From Blastococcus sp. TF02A-35 (lineage in GTDB: Bacteria > Actinomycetota > Actinomycetes > Mycobacteriales > Geodermatophilaceae): a stretch of DNA of 64,000 bases. Both the position numbers and the translations under genes were made by a program. Below are positions 21,947 through 33,416 of this stretch, one piece after another (position 1 is the first letter of the stretch; every line of letters starts with the position of its first letter). The DNA lies in the NCBI RefSeq assembly GCF_004571075.1, contig NZ_SPQP01000012.1, positions 1 through 64,000 on the forward strand, given 5' to 3'. The notes under the pieces are model-generated. The model did no database searches, was not told the DNA's origin, and saw nothing but the letters and a program-made list of their open reading frames with translations.

Positions 21947-22073
21947 CGCGCCTCCGCTCGTCGTTCCCCGTCGACGCGATCATCGCCGACCCGTCCACCG
22001 CCGACCAACGAGCCACGCAGCCGTCCCGTCCCCGGTCCCGCCCCGGCGTGCCGGGGCGGGACCGGAGGCCGGC

Positions 22074-24656
22074 TCAGGCGCGGGTGACGCTCAGCCCCGC
22101 GGCGTCACCACCCGGCCAGTCGACGACGACCTCGTCGCCGTCCCGGATGTCGCCGGCCAGCAGCGCCTTCGCCAGCTGGTCACCGATCGCCGACTGCACC
22201 AGGCGGCGCAGCGGCCGCGCGCCGTAGACGGGGTCGAACCCGTTGAGCGCCAGCCATTCCCGCGCGGCGTCGGTGACGGTGAGGGTCAGCCGGCGGGCGG
22301 CCAGCCTGCGGGCGAGGACACCCACCTGGATGTCGACGATCCCGCTCAGCTCCTCGCTGCCCAGCGCGCGGAAGACCACCACGTCGTCGAGCCGGTTGAG
22401 GAACTCCGGCTTGAAGTGCGACCGCACCACCTCGAGGACGGCGTCGCGGCGGCGCTCCTCCGGGACGGACTGGTCCGCGATGATCTGGGACCCGAGGTTC
22501 GAGGTCAGGATCAGGATGGTGTTGCGGAAGTCCACCGTCCGGCCCTGGCCGTCGGTCAGCCGGCCGTCGTCGAGCACCTGCAGGAGGACGTCGAAGACGT
22601 CGGGGTGCGCCTTCTCCACCTCGTCGAGCAGGACGACGGTGTACGGCCTCCGGCGGACGGCCTCGGTGAGCTGGCCACCGGCCTCGTACCCCACGTAGCC
22701 CGGAGGGGCACCGACCAGGCGGGCCACCGAGTGCTTCTCGGAGTACTCGCTCATGTCGATCCGGACCATCGCCCGGTCGTCGTCGAACAGGAACTCCGCC
22801 AGGGCCTTGGCCAGCTCGGTCTTGCCGACACCGGTCGGGCCGAGGAACAGGAAGGAGCCGGTGGGGCGGTCGGGGTCCGCGACGCCGGAGCGCGCGCGGC
22901 GCACGGCGTCCGACACCGCCCGCACCGCGTCCGGCTGCCCGACCACGCGCCCGGTCAGCCCCTCCTCCATGCGCAGCAGCTTCTGGGTCTCGCCCTCGAG
23001 CAGCCGGCCGGCGGGGATGCCGGTCCAGGCCTGGACGACCTCGGCGATGTCGTCGGGGCCGACCTCCTCCTTGAGCATCGAGTCACCGGAGGCGACCGAG
23101 TCCTCGGCCGAGCGGAGCGACCGCTCGAGCTCGGGCAGCCGGCCGTAGCGCAGCTCCGCGGCCCGGGCGAGGTCGCCGTCGCGCTCGGCGCGCTCGGCCT
23201 CCAGCCGGACGGACTCCAGCTCCTCCTTGATCCGCTGGATCCGCTCGATGGCGCTCTTGTCCTGCTGCCAGCGCAGGGTCAGCTCGGCCAGCTCCTGCCG
23301 GCGGTCGGCCAGCTGGGTCCGGAGGGTCGCCAGCCGTTCCTCGGACGACGGGTCGTCCTCCTTGGACAGCGCCATCTCCTCGATCTCCAGGCGCCGCACC
23401 GCGCGCTCCACCTCGTCGACCTCGACGGGGCGGCTGTCGATCTCCATGCGCAGCCGGCTGGCGGCCTCGTCGACCAGGTCGATCGCCTTGTCCGGCAGGA
23501 AGCGGGAGGTGACGTAGCGGTCAGACAGGGTCGCGGCGGCCACGATCGCGGTGTCGGTGATGCGGACACCGTGGTGGACCTCGTACCGCTCCTTGAGCCC
23601 GCGGAGGATGCCGATGGTGTCCTCGACGCTCGGCTCGCCGACCAGCACCTGCTGGAAGCGACGCTCCAGCGCCGGGTCCTTCTCGATGTGCTCGCGGTAC
23701 TCGTCGAGCGTCGTCGCGCCGACCATGCGCAGCTCGCCGCGGGCCAGCATCGGCTTGATCATGTTGCCGGCGTCCATGGCGGACTCGCCGGTGGCCCCGG
23801 CGCCGACGATCGTGTGCAGCTCGTCGATGAAGGTGACGACCTGCCCCTCGGCCTCGGTGATCTCCTGCAGCACGGCCTTGAGCCGCTCCTCGAACTCACC
23901 GCGGTACTTGGCGCCGGCCACCATCGCGCCCAGGTCGAGCGCCATGAGCCGCTTGCCCTTCAGGCTCTCCGGCACGTCGCCGGCCACGATCCGCTGGGCC
24001 AGGCCCTCGACGATCGCCGTCTTGCCGACGCCGGGCTCGCCGATGAGCACCGGGTTGTTCTTCGTGCGCCGGGAGAGCACCTGGACCACGCGGCGGATCT
24101 CGGTGTCCCGGCCGATGACCGGGTCGATCTTGCCCTCGCGGGCGCGCTCGGTGAGGTCGACGGCGTACTTCTCCAGCGCCTGGAAGGTGCTCTCCGGGTC
24201 GGCGGTGGTCACCTTGCGGTTGCCCCGCACGGTGCGGAAGGCAGCGACGAGCGCGTCGCGCGTGGCACCGGCGCTCGAGAGCACCGCGCCCGCCTCGCCC
24301 TCGGACCCGGCCAGCCCGACCAGCAGGTGCTCGGTGGAGACGTACTCGTCCCCCAGCGCGCTCGCCTGCTCACCCGCGGCGTTGATCACGCGCAGGAACT
24401 CCCGCGACGGCGAGGGCGCGGACACGGTGGCGCCGCTGACGCTCGGCATCCGCCGCAGGGCCGCGTCGGCCTTGGCGCGCACGTCGGCGGGGTCCGCCCC
24501 GACCGCGGTCAGCAGGGGGCCGGCGATCCCGTCGGTCTGCTCCAGCAAGGCGACGAGCAGGTGCAGCGGCTCCAGCGCCGCCTGACCCCGGCCGACGGCG
24601 AGGCGCTGGGCGCCGGCGACGGCCTCCTGCGAACGGGTCGTGAGCTTGCTCTCCAT
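22074..24656 (-). CDS. clpB: ATP-dependent chaperone ClpB (Hsp104 family disaggregase)
   Basis: ClpB hexamers pull polypeptides out of aggregates together with DnaK. The 860-residue protein has an N-terminal Clp_N repeat (residues 1-145), AAA-1 with Walker [10 protein letters not shown] near 205, a coiled-coil M domain (about 405-525), AAA-2 with GPTGVGKTE near 605, and the C-terminal D2-small domain. The ATG at 24656 gives the canonical N terminus [12 protein letters not shown]; the upstream in-frame extension is not conserved. A HAIR operator lies 80 bp upstream, indicating HspR repression. Confidence 0.97.
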   Translation of the reverse strand: MESKLTTRSQEAVAGAQRLAVGRGQAALEPLHLLVALLEQTDGIAGPLLTAVGADPADVRAKADAALRRMPSVSGATVSAPSPSREFLRVINAAGEQASALGDEYVSTEHLLVGLAGSEGEAGAVLSSAGATRDALVAAFRTVRGNRKVTTADPESTFQALEKYAVDLTERAREGKIDPVIGRDTEIRRVVQVLSRRTKNNPVLIGEPGVGKTAIVEGLAQRIVAGDVPESLKGKRLMALDLGAMVAGAKYRGEFEERLKAVLQEITEAEGQVVTFIDELHTIVGAGATGESAMDAGNMIKPMLARGELRMVGATTLDEYREHIEKDPALERRFQQVLVGEPSVEDTIGILRGLKERYEVHHGVRITDTAIVAAATLSDRYVTSRFLPDKAIDLVDEAASRLRMEIDSRPVEVDEVERAVRRLEIEEMALSKEDDPSSEERLATLRTQLADRRQELAELTLRWQQDKSAIERIQRIKEELESVRLEAERAERDGDLARAAELRYGRLPELERSLRSAEDSVASGDSMLKEEVGPDDIAEVVQAWTGIPAGRLLEGETQKLLRMEEGLTGRVVGQPDAVRAVSDAVRRARSGVADPDRPTGSFLFLGPTGVGKTELAKALAEFLFDDDRAMVRIDMSEYSEKHSVARLVGAPPGYVGYEAGGQLTEAVRRRPYTVVLLDEVEKAHPDVFDVLLQVLDDGRLTDGQGRTVDFRNTILILTSNLGSQIIADQSVPEERRRDAVLEVVRSHFKPEFLNRLDDVVVFRALGSEELSGIVDIQVGVLARRLAARRLTLTVTDAAREWLALNGFDPVYGARPLRRLVQSAIGDQLAKALLAGDIRDGDEVVVDWPGGDAAGLSVTRA

Positions 24657-24735
24657 GCTCGGACGCGATCCTTTCCTCGTTCCGGTGCGCCGTCCGTCCC
24701 TGGACGGCGCCGTCGACCTGTGCAACGACGGTCGA

Positions 24736-24756
24736 GTTGAGTCTGTTCCGCTCAAC
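24736..24756. promoter_or_regulatory. HAIR operator (HspR-binding inverted repeat) upstream of clpB
   Basis: GTTGAGT, seven spacer bases, GCTCAAC: inverted halves with one mismatch, against the HAIR consensus CTTGAGT-N7-ACTCAAG. The site is 80 bp upstream of the clpB ATG, the same distance as the HAIR-like site upstream of dnaK. HspR is encoded at 28709-29158. Confidence 0.85.
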
Positions 24757-24875
24757 TCTGCCACCGCTCAGCGGGTCCCGGCAGGTGGCGCGCCCGGGGC
24801 CCGATCGGGCCCGGTCGGAGCAGAAAGTGGACGGAGGTTCCTGGTCAAGGGGCAGAAGGCCCTTAGACTGCCGGA

Positions 24876-25328
24876 ATGACCGCACTGCCGGCGCCGAGCG
24901 TGGCGCTCGACGACCAGCTGTGCTTCGCGCTGTACGCCGCCTCCCGGGCCGTGACCGCGCGCTACCGCCCGATGCTCGACGCCATCGGCCTGACCTACCC
25001 GCAGTACCTGGTCATGCTGCTGCTCTGGGAGTCCGACAACCAGACCGTGGGCCAGCTCGGCCAGCGCCTGGCGCTGGACAGCGGCACGCTCTCCCCGCTG
25101 CTCAAGCGGCTCACCGCCGCGGGGCTGGTCAGCCGGCACCGGCGGGTCGAGGACGAGCGCTCGGTCTCCATCGCGCTCACCGACGCCGGTCGCGCGCTGC
25201 AGGAGAAGGCGGTCGCCATCTCCGCCGAGATGATCGACGCCATCGGCTTCGACGCCGGCGAGTTCGACGACCTGAAGAGCCGGCTGCGGCTGCTCACCGA
25301 GCGGGTCAACGGCACCGCCGGAGCCTGA
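24876..25328 (+). CDS. ohrR: OhrR-type MarR transcriptional regulator (organic peroxide sensor)
   Basis: A 150-residue winged-helix protein with the OhrR N-terminal signature LCFALYAASR, in which Cys16 is the peroxide-reactive residue. The conserved wing is in HRRVEDERSVSIALT near residue 85. There is no second conserved cysteine, so it looks like a one-cysteine type. It precedes osmC on the same strand and probably represses it. A TAGACT hexamer at 24864-24869 ends 6 bases before the ATG, suggesting a leaderless transcript. Confidence 0.92.
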   Translation: MTALPAPSVALDDQLCFALYAASRAVTARYRPMLDAIGLTYPQYLVMLLLWESDNQTVGQLGQRLALDSGTLSPLLKRLTAAGLVSRHRRVEDERSVSIALTDAGRALQEKAVAISAEMIDAIGFDAGEFDDLKSRLRLLTERVNGTAGA

Positions 25329-25330
25329 GC

Positions 25331-25360
25331 GCAGAACCGGACGGTAGTGCGCAACCGGAC
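25331..25360. promoter_or_regulatory. Direct repeats upstream of osmC, candidate operator
   Basis: GCAGAACCGGAC (25331-25342) and GCGCAACCGGAC (25349-25360) are near-identical 12-mers with an 18-bp period between ohrR and osmC. They could be binding sites for OhrR or part of the osmC promoter. The assignment is inferred from position only. Confidence 0.35.
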
Positions 25361-25423
25361 CGGGTAGGAGCTGGTCACAGCGCCGCCCGAGCAGGAGGCG
25401 GCCACGGCCACGGAAGAGGCAGC

Positions 25424-25861
25424 ATGCCCACTCGCAGCGCTCGCACCGCCTGGAACGGCACCCTCCAGGAGGGGTCCGGCCAGGTGGAGCTCTCCAGCTC
25501 CAAGATCGGCACCTACGAGGTGTCCTTCCCCAAGCGGACGGCCGACGAGGCCGGCGGGACGACGAGCCCCGAGGAGCTGATCGCGGCGGCCCACTCCGCC
25601 TGCTTCGCGATGGCCCTGTCCAGCGAGATCGGCAAGGCCGGCGGCACCCCGCAGTCGCTCGAGGTCTCGGCCGACGTGACGCTCGGCCAGAAGGACGGCG
25701 CACCGGCGATCACCGGCATCAAGCTCACCGTGCGCGGGGAGGTCGACGGCCTGGACGCGGCGGGCTTCGACAAGGCGGCCCAGGCGGCCAAGGCCGGCTG
25801 CCCGGTCAGCAAGGCCCTCACCGGCACGGAGATCACACTGGACGCCTCGCTGGAGCAGTAG
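25424..25861 (+). CDS. osmC: OsmC family peroxiredoxin
   Basis: A thiol-dependent hydroperoxide reductase of 145 residues. The two catalytic cysteines are present as SAC60FAMAL and AGC126PVSKAL, and the active-site Arg region and Glu of the SPEELIAAAHS helix are seen. The WNGTLQEGSGQVELSS N terminus is OsmC-like rather than Ohr-like. It lies 95 bp downstream of ohrR, which fits induction by organic peroxide. The ATG at 25424 is the only start before the conserved domain. Confidence 0.93.
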   Translation: MPTRSARTAWNGTLQEGSGQVELSSSKIGTYEVSFPKRTADEAGGTTSPEELIAAAHSACFAMALSSEIGKAGGTPQSLEVSADVTLGQKDGAPAITGIKLTVRGEVDGLDAAGFDKAAQAAKAGCPVSKALTGTEITLDASLEQ

Positions 25862-25878
25862 GCGGACACCTCCCGGTA

Positions 25879-25920
25879 CGACGACGGCCCGCCTCCCCTC
25901 GGGGAGGCGGGCCGTCGTCG
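25879..25920. terminator. Strong bidirectional terminator hairpin
   Basis: A perfect 20-bp stem (25879-25898 with 25901-25920) with a 2-base apex separates the converging osmC and MFS exporter genes. Confidence 0.85.
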
Positions 25921-25928
25921 CGGGTGGG

Positions 25929-27578
25929 TCAGCGGGAGGCGGCCGGCACCTTCTCGGTGACGACGGGGGCGCCGGCCTGCGCGTCGACCCCCGGCTCGGC
26001 GGCGGCACGCTCGGCAGCGACCCGCTCGTCACCGGTGTCGGTGCGCAGGGCGACCTCCTTGATGAACACGACCGCCACGAGGGCGACCACCGCCAGCACG
26101 GCGGAGATCAGGAAGATCCTGCCCGTCGCGTCGCCGTAGGACGCGGCGATCAGCACCCGGATCGGCGCGGGGGCGGTGCCCAGGTCGGCCAGCCCGACCT
26201 CGCCACCGCCGGCGGCCACGGCCTCGGCGGCGCCGGGGATCCTGGCCAGGCCGTCCCGGATCAGCTCCGCGACGTGGTTGCTCAGCACCGCGCCCAGCAC
26301 CGAGACGCCGATGGTGCCGCCGAGGCTGCGGAAGAACGCGACGGCCGAGCTGGCCGCCCCCAGGTCCGTGGCGGCCACGGTGTTCTGCACCGCCAGGACG
26401 AGGTTCTGCATCGTCATGCCGATGCCCACGCCGAGCACGAACAGGAAGGCGCACAGCAGCACCATGTTCGTCTCGTGGTCGATCGTCGACAGCAGCGCGA
26501 AGCCGGCCACCGTCAGCACCGAGCCGCCGACGAGGAAGCCCTTCCACCGGCCGTACCGGGTGATGAGCAGGCCCGAGACTGTCGAGGACACCAGCAGCCC
26601 GCCCACCATCGGGATCGTCAGCAGCCCGGCCTCGGTCGGCGAGTAGCCGCGCGAGATCTGCAGGTACTGGCCCAGGAAGACCGAGGAGCCGAACATCGCG
26701 ATGCCGACGGCGATGCTGGCCACGACGGCCAGGGTCGTGGTGCGGTCGCGGAAGAGCCGCAGCGGGACGATCGGCTCGGCCGCCCGCGTCTCGGTCACCA
26801 GGAAGGCGATGATCGCGGCGGCGGCACCGGCCAGGAAGACCGCGGTCTCGGTGGAGGCCCACTCGAAGCGGGTGCCGGCCAGGGTGACCCAGATCAGCAG
26901 CGCGGTCACACCCGCGGTCAGGAACGTGGCGCCGAGGTAGTCGATGCGGACCTTCCGGCGGGTCACCGGCAGGTGCAGCGTGCGCTGCAGGAGCACCAGC
27001 GCGACGAGGGCGAACGGGACGCCCACGTAGAAGCACCAGCGCCAGCCGAGCCAGCTGGTGTCGACGAGGACGCCACCGAGCAGCGGGCCGCCGACGGTGG
27101 CGACGGCCATGACCGCCCCCATCAGGCCGGCGTACCGGCCGCGCTCCCGCGGGCTGATCATCGCCGCGATCGCGATCTGCACCAGCGCCTGCAGGCCACC
27201 GAGGCCGAGGCCCTGGACCGCGCGCCAGGCGATCAGCGTGTCGACGGACTGCGCGAGACCGGCGGCCATCGAGCCCACGATGAAGACGACGATCGACAGC
27301 TGGATGAGCAGCTTCTTGCTGAAGAGGTCGGCGAGCTTGCCCCAGATCGGGGTGGTCGCCGTCGACGCCAGCAGGGTCGCGGTGACGATCCAGGTGTACT
27401 GGTTCTGCGTCCCGCGCAGGTCGGTGATGATCGTCGGCAGGGCGTTGGAGACGACGGTCCCGGACAGGAACGCGACGAACATCGCCAGCAACATGCCGGA
27501 GAGGGCCTCCAGCACCTGGCGGTGCGTCATCTTCCCCTGTTGCTCGACGGGTGCCTCGGCGGCGGTGGTGGTGCTCAT
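25929..27578 (-). CDS. MFS drug exporter, DHA2 (EmrB/QacA) family
   Basis: A proton-driven efflux pump of 549 residues with 14 predicted helices. Motif A-like GKLADLFSKK lies in the loop after helix 2, near residue 85. Motif C-like GPLLGGVLVD lies in helix 5 near residue 160, a feature of antiporters. A long cytoplasmic tail of about 40 residues is charged and Ala-rich. It lies 47 bp downstream of a marR gene on the same strand and is probably controlled by it through the palindrome at 28152-28193. The ATG at 27578 is supported by an AGGAG-type site. Confidence 0.92.
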   Translation of the reverse strand: MSTTTAAEAPVEQQGKMTHRQVLEALSGMLLAMFVAFLSGTVVSNALPTIITDLRGTQNQYTWIVTATLLASTATTPIWGKLADLFSKKLLIQLSIVVFIVGSMAAGLAQSVDTLIAWRAVQGLGLGGLQALVQIAIAAMISPRERGRYAGLMGAVMAVATVGGPLLGGVLVDTSWLGWRWCFYVGVPFALVALVLLQRTLHLPVTRRKVRIDYLGATFLTAGVTALLIWVTLAGTRFEWASTETAVFLAGAAAAIIAFLVTETRAAEPIVPLRLFRDRTTTLAVVASIAVGIAMFGSSVFLGQYLQISRGYSPTEAGLLTIPMVGGLLVSSTVSGLLITRYGRWKGFLVGGSVLTVAGFALLSTIDHETNMVLLCAFLFVLGVGIGMTMQNLVLAVQNTVAATDLGAASSAVAFFRSLGGTIGVSVLGAVLSNHVAELIRDGLARIPGAAEAVAAGGGEVGLADLGTAPAPIRVLIAASYGDATGRIFLISAVLAVVALVAVVFIKEVALRTDTGDERVAAERAAAEPGVDAQAGAPVVTEKVPAASR

Positions 27579-27625
27579 GGAACTCCTGTCGGACGGTGCG
27601 GCGGTGGCGGAGGCAGGTCGGGCGG

Positions 27626-28126
27626 TCATCCGGCGACGGCCTGCGGGTCGTGGTGCCCGGCGGCGGACGGTGGCGAGGCGGTGACGGCGCGCTCGATGTC
27701 GGTGAGCAGCCGGTCGACCAGGTCGGCCAGGCGGTGCGCGTCGGCGTCGTCCCAGCCGGCCAGGGCGGTGCCAGTCCACTCCGAGCGGAGCGCGCGCGAG
27801 GTGGTCAGCGCCTCGAGCCCGCGGGCGGTGATGCGGAGCAGGCTGGCCCGCCCGTCCTGCGGGTCGGGGCGGCGCTCGACGTAGCCGGCGCGCTCCAGGG
27901 CGGCGACCTGCCGGCTGGCGACCGAGACGTCGATGCCCGCGCGGACGGCGAGGGCGCTGCAGCGCAGGTCGCCGTCGCTCTCCAGCGGGAGCAGCAGCGG
28001 CCAGCCGAAGGAGGGCAGGTCGCCGTGCAGGTGGGTGGCGGCCCGCGAGCTCATGTGCCGCCCGCTCCGGACGAGCTGGGCGAGGCTCACGGAGAGACGT
28101 TCCCGGGTCTCGGGGCTGAGCGGCAT
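27626..28126 (-). CDS. MarR family transcriptional regulator, partner of the MFS exporter
   Basis: A 166-residue winged-helix regulator. The recognition helix region VRAGIDVSVASRQVAALERAG and wing DPQDGRASLLRIT are clear. It is followed closely by the DHA2 exporter gene, the usual layout of a ligand-responsive repressor and its efflux pump. Its own promoter region holds a 17-bp inverted repeat overlapping -35 TTGCAG and -10 TATGGT, implying autoregulation. It resembles the MarR at 28224-28712 in the helix-turn-helix and the AGW-D-D C-terminal stretch, so the two may be old duplicates. Confidence 0.92.
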   Translation of the reverse strand: MPLSPETRERLSVSLAQLVRSGRHMSSRAATHLHGDLPSFGWPLLLPLESDGDLRCSALAVRAGIDVSVASRQVAALERAGYVERRPDPQDGRASLLRITARGLEALTTSRALRSEWTGTALAGWDDADAHRLADLVDRLLTDIERAVTASPPSAAGHHDPQAVAG

Positions 28127-28151
28127 GGGGTCCTCACGGGGTGATCAATGC

Positions 28152-28193
28152 TTGCAGACCGCAACCATACTCTTAAATGGTTGCGGTCTGCAA
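28152..28193. promoter_or_regulatory. MarR operator/promoter: 17-bp perfect inverted repeat
   Basis: Arms 28152-28168 and 28177-28193 are exact reverse complements with an 8-base centre. Each arm also contains its own half-symmetric TTGC-N5-GCAA. On the minus strand, TTGCAG (28193-28188) and TATGGT (28169-28164), 18 bases apart, make a good promoter. A dimer on each arm would therefore cover the -35 and -10. The site ends 26 bp before the marR start at 28126. Confidence 0.8.
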
Positions 28194-28223
28194 CGGATCG
28201 CCCCGGTGCCGCTCGTCACACGG

Positions 28224-28712
28224 TCAGCGGTCGGCCGGCTCCTCCACCACGTCGGTGTCGCGTGCCTCGCTCAGCCGGTTCAGCCGCCCGAGCAGGCCGG
28301 CGAGCGTGGCGACGTCGTCGGTCCCCCAGCCGGCGAGGTCGTCCTCCCAGCGGGCCCGCCGCGCGTCGCGGATCCGGCTCAGCCGGGCCGCCCCCTCCCG
28401 CGACGGGCTGAGCACCTGCGCCCGGCCGTCGTCGGGGTCCGCGGCCCGGTCGACCAGCCCGAGCTCGACCAGGCTGGAGATCTGGCGGCTGACCGTGCTC
28501 TTGTCCAGGCCCAGCCGCGCGACCAGGTCGCTGGCCCGCAGGGGGCCGGCGTCCTGGAGCAGCGCGAGCAGCCCGTAGGCGGCGCCGTCGAGGTCGGGGT
28601 GCAGCTCCCGGGCGAGCCGGGTCGAGATGGCCCTGGACCGCCGGAGCAGCAGTCCGATCTCCCGCTCCAGGGCCACGAATGCTTCGTGCGCGTCCACCGG
28701 CGCAGCATTCAC
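28224..28712 (-). CDS. MarR family regulator translationally coupled to hspR
   Basis: A 162-residue MarR-type winged-helix protein with the helix-turn-helix in ARLGLDKSTVSRQISSLVELG and wing DPDDGRAQVLSPS. The GTG start at 28712 overlaps the hspR stop by 4 bases (GTGA), placing it as a fifth gene of the dnaK-grpE-dnaJ-hspR operon. A regulator here is not part of the textbook operon. Its target is unknown; possible targets include the palindrome just downstream or its own locus. There is no cysteine, so thiol sensing is unlikely. Confidence 0.88.
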   Translation of the reverse strand: MNAAPVDAHEAFVALEREIGLLLRRSRAISTRLARELHPDLDGAAYGLLALLQDAGPLRASDLVARLGLDKSTVSRQISSLVELGLVDRAADPDDGRAQVLSPSREGAARLSRIRDARRARWEDDLAGWGTDDVATLAGLLGRLNRLSEARDTDVVEEPADR

Positions 28713-29158
28713 CGTGCGGCGCCGGGCCGCCAGACCACCAGGGCGGAGCTGGAGCGCCGCAGCGGCACCAGGTCGGCTCGGTAGGCGGCGGGGACCGCGG
28801 CCTCGGCGGCCATCCGCCGGTTCTCCGAGTGCTGCAGCTCCTCGAGCAGCTCGTGCACGCGGGCCTGCAGCGCCTCGACCTGCGACTCCAGGTCGATGAT
28901 CCGCTTGATCCCGGCCAGGTTGACGCCGTCCTCCTGCGAGAGGCGCTGGACCTCCCGCAGGAGCGCGACGTCGCGCGGGCTGTAGCGGCGGCCGCCGCCG
29001 GCGGTCCGGCCGGGGCTGACCAGCCCGAGCCGGTCGTACTGGCGCAGCGTCTGGGCGTGCATCCCGGCCAGCTCCGCGGCCACCGAGATCACGAAGACCG
29101 GCGCGTCGTCGGCGACGGCGCGCCCGGCCTCCTGCGCCGGGTCCAGCGGGTGGCTCAT
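28709..29158 (-). CDS. hspR: Heat shock repressor HspR (MerR family)
   Basis: HspR represses dnaK and clpB by binding HAIR repeats, with DnaK acting as co-repressor. The 149-residue protein has a MerR helix-turn-helix from about residue 22 ([24 protein letters not shown]), the [10 protein letters not shown] wing, then a coiled coil (about 85-125) and a hydrophobic C-terminal tail. The ATG at 29158 overlaps the dnaJ stop (ATGA), and its own stop overlaps the next marR gene. Two HAIR sites in this window are its likely targets. Confidence 0.95.
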   Translation of the reverse strand: MSHPLDPAQEAGRAVADDAPVFVISVAAELAGMHAQTLRQYDRLGLVSPGRTAGGGRRYSPRDVALLREVQRLSQEDGVNLAGIKRIIDLESQVEALQARVHELLEELQHSENRRMAAEAAVPAAYRADLVPLRRSSSALVVWRPGAAR

Positions 29159-30354
29159 CGCTCGCCCCCCGTCACCGCCGCGGTGATCTGCGGACGCGGG
29201 TCCTCGTCCATCTCCTCGGCCAGCGTCTCGATGACCTTGCGCTGGGCCGGGGTCAGCCGGACGGGGACGGCGATCTCGACGGTGACCAGCAGGTCCCCGG
29301 ACCGGGCCTTGCCGGGCACGCCCCGGCCGCGGACGCGCAGCGTGCGCCCGCTCGCCGTCCCTGCGGGGACCTTGAGCGAGACGGAGCCGTCGAGGGTCGG
29401 CACGGTGAGGGTCGTGCCCAGGGCCGCCTCGGCGAACGTGATCGGCACGGTGAGCGTGAGGTCGTCGCCCTTGCGCCCGAACAGCGGGTGCTCGGCCACG
29501 TGGACGACGACGAACAGGTCACCGGCCGGGCCCCCGCGCCGCCCCGGGGCGCCCTTGCCGGCCAGCCGGATGCGCTGGCCGTCCTTGACCCCCGCCGGGA
29601 TCCGCACGGTGATGGTGCGGGTCTGGGTGGTGATCCCGCTGCCGGTGCAGGTGGGGCACGGGTCGTCGACCACCTGGCCGCTGCCGCGGCAGTTGCGGCA
29701 GGGCTCGGAGAACGCGAACGCCCCCTGGCTGCGGCTGGTGACCCCGGCGCCCTGGCACACCGGGCAGGCGTGCGGGCTCGTGCCGGGCTTGGCGCCGCTG
29801 CCCGCGCAGGTCGGGCAGCTGCCCGGGCTCTGCATGCGCAGCGGCACGGTCACGCCGAGGACCGCCTCCTCGAAGGAGAGCGTCGCCTCGGTCTCGACGT
29901 CCTGGCCGCGGGCCGGGCCGGACGCCGCCTGGCTGCGGGCCCGCGGGCCGCCGGCCGCACCGCCGAAGAGGCCGCCGAGGATGTCCCCCAGCCCGCCCGC
30001 GTTGCGGGCACCGGCCCCGCCCCCGGCGGCCCCGAAGAGGTCGCCGAGGTCGAACGCCTGGCCGCCGCCTCCCGGGAACCCGCCGGGGAACCCGGCACGG
30101 GCCCCGGCTCCCCCGGCGCCGAACAGCCGACGCGCCTCGTCGTACTCCCCGCGCCGCTTGGGGTCGGAGAGCACGTCGTAGGCCTCGGAGACCTCCTTGA
30201 AGCGGGCCTCTGCCTCGGCGTTCCCCGGGTTCTTGTCCGGGTGCAGCTCCTGGGCCAGCTTCCGGTAGGCCTTCTTGATCGCGGCGGCATCGGCGCCCTG
30301 GGGGACGCCGAGTGCGCCGTAGTAGTCCTTCTCGATGAAGTCACGGGTGCTCAT
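29155..30354 (-). CDS. dnaJ: Chaperone protein DnaJ
   Basis: The 399-residue co-chaperone has a J domain (residues 10-75, HPD at 38-40) and a long Gly/Phe/Ala-rich linker to about 150. Four CxxCxGxG zinc motifs ([32 protein letters not shown]) and the C-terminal substrate-binding domains follow. It stimulates DnaK ATPase and delivers clients. It sits 18 bp after grpE and overlaps hspR. All functional residues are intact. Confidence 0.97.
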   Translation of the reverse strand: MSTRDFIEKDYYGALGVPQGADAAAIKKAYRKLAQELHPDKNPGNAEAEARFKEVSEAYDVLSDPKRRGEYDEARRLFGAGGAGARAGFPGGFPGGGGQAFDLGDLFGAAGGGAGARNAGGLGDILGGLFGGAAGGPRARSQAASGPARGQDVETEATLSFEEAVLGVTVPLRMQSPGSCPTCAGSGAKPGTSPHACPVCQGAGVTSRSQGAFAFSEPCRNCRGSGQVVDDPCPTCTGSGITTQTRTITVRIPAGVKDGQRIRLAGKGAPGRRGGPAGDLFVVVHVAEHPLFGRKGDDLTLTVPITFAEAALGTTLTVPTLDGSVSLKVPAGTASGRTLRVRGRGVPGKARSGDLLVTVEIAVPVRLTPAQRKVIETLAEEMDEDPRPQITAAVTGGER

Positions 30355-30372
30355 CGACGCCCCCTCTCCGGA

Positions 30373-31067
30373 TCAGTCCGACGCGGTGGCGCCGGCCTCG
30401 TCGCCGGCCGGCTGCGCGGCGGGCTCCTGGGCGGGCGCCGGGTTCTCGGGCGCGGTCACCGCGACCATCGCCGTCCGCAGCACCCGGTCCCCGCGGCGGA
30501 AGCCCTGCCGCAGCACCGTGGTCGCCGTCGGGACGGACACCTCCGAGGAGGTGTCGTGCATGACGGCCTCGTGCAGCGACGGGTCGAACTCGTCCCCGGC
30601 GGTGCCGAAGGCCTCGACGCCGAGGCCGTCGAGCAGGCCCAGGACACGGTCGCCCACGACCTTGAACGCACCGGTCAGGTCGCCGTGGTCACGGGCCCGC
30701 TCGATGTCGTCGACGATCGGGAACAGCTGGGCGGCGAACCGCTCGGCCGCCTGGTCCACCACCAGCGACCGGTCGCGGTCGACCCGCCGCCGGTAGTTGG
30801 CGTACTCCGCGGTCACCCGCTGGAGGTCCTCGGTGCGCTCGGCCAGCTGCTGGGCCAGGCCGTCCTGGCCGTCGCCGCCGGCGGCTGGGTGCGGCGCCGA
30901 CTGCTCGGCGGCCGCCGTCTCGTGCTCGCTCATCTGCTCCCCTGGGAGGTCGGGACCGGGCCGTGCGCCGGCCGGCTGCTCGCCGGCCGGCGCACGGACC
31001 TCACCACTGGTCGGGTCGATCCGCCGCTTGTCGCGGACCACGACCCGCGGCTGCTCTTCCCGGTCCG

Positions 31068-31071
<4 letters not shown>
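30373..31071 (-). CDS. grpE: Nucleotide exchange factor GrpE
   Basis: GrpE releases ADP from DnaK. The 232-residue protein has a disordered N terminus of about 65 residues, a long helix with [15 protein letters not shown], and the C-terminal beta-wing with [13 protein letters not shown] and [17 protein letters not shown]. The ATG at 31071 overlaps the dnaK stop by 4 bases. A second ATG at residue 47 (MSEHE) would give a GrpE of more usual length, so the true start is uncertain. Confidence 0.95.
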
Positions 31072-32930
<1,859 letters not shown>

Positions 32931-33010
32931 GGGGGATGGCCTCTCTTCCGTGTGCTGGGTGGTTCTGGTCCGTGTGGGGTCAGCCGAGGAACCGCGGCGC
33001 CCGGGTCCAC

Positions 33011-33031
33011 CTTGCGCGGGGTTCGCTCAAC
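33011..33031. promoter_or_regulatory. HAIR-like operator upstream of dnaK
   Basis: CTTGCGC, seven spacer bases, GCTCAAC. The right half is identical to the corresponding half upstream of clpB; the left half departs from the consensus CTTGAGT at two positions. It lies 80 bp upstream of the dnaK ATG. The rest of 32931-33215 shows no gene. Confidence 0.75.
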
Positions 33032-33215
33032 TTTCCTGCCCACCGTAACGGCAGGGGCTGCACCGGTGTTCCCGGGGTGCGTCCCATCGACTCATGTCCC
33101 CGCGCCGCCGCCGCGCCGGCCTCACCGCAGGCAGCTCGACCCCGCGCCCGAGCGCGAGGGCGGCACGCCCACGCGAGGGCCAGCGCCGCCCGCACCTCCA
33201 GCCGCCGTCCCCAGC

Positions 33216-33416
33216 TGCTCCGGCCGGCTCGGCCTCCTCACCACCGCCCAGGCCCTGGCCACCGGGTACGGGCCGGGCGAGGTCCGCGGCCTCGTCTCGT
33301 CCGGCAGCTGGGTCCGGCTGCGGCGCGGCGGCACCGGCCGGACTGCCTCGCCGTGCTGATGTCCGTCGGACGGTCGTCCGCGGTGGTCAGCCGCGGCGCC
33401 GGGACCTGCGGTCCCG
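33216..33416 (+). pseudogene. Remnant of an AbiEi-type (DUF559-like) winged-helix gene
   Basis: Bases 33216-33359 encode RLGLLTTAQALATGYGPGEV followed by a stretch ending WVRLRRG. This is the N-terminal winged helix typical of AbiEi_4/type IV antitoxin and DUF559 proteins. The frame then breaks: the expected continuation appears one frame over as DCLAVLMSVGRSSAVVSRGA (from about 33345). No start codon precedes the domain, and the C-terminal domain is missing. The decayed fragment runs into the 3' end of the opposing HAAS-type gene. It is a relic, not a working gene. Confidence 0.6.

Noticed and set aside
28152-28193. The inverted repeat as a terminator for the dnaK operon
   Set aside because: It could fold, but its coverage of a good -35/-10 pair, its internal half-sites and the lack of a T tract favour an operator.
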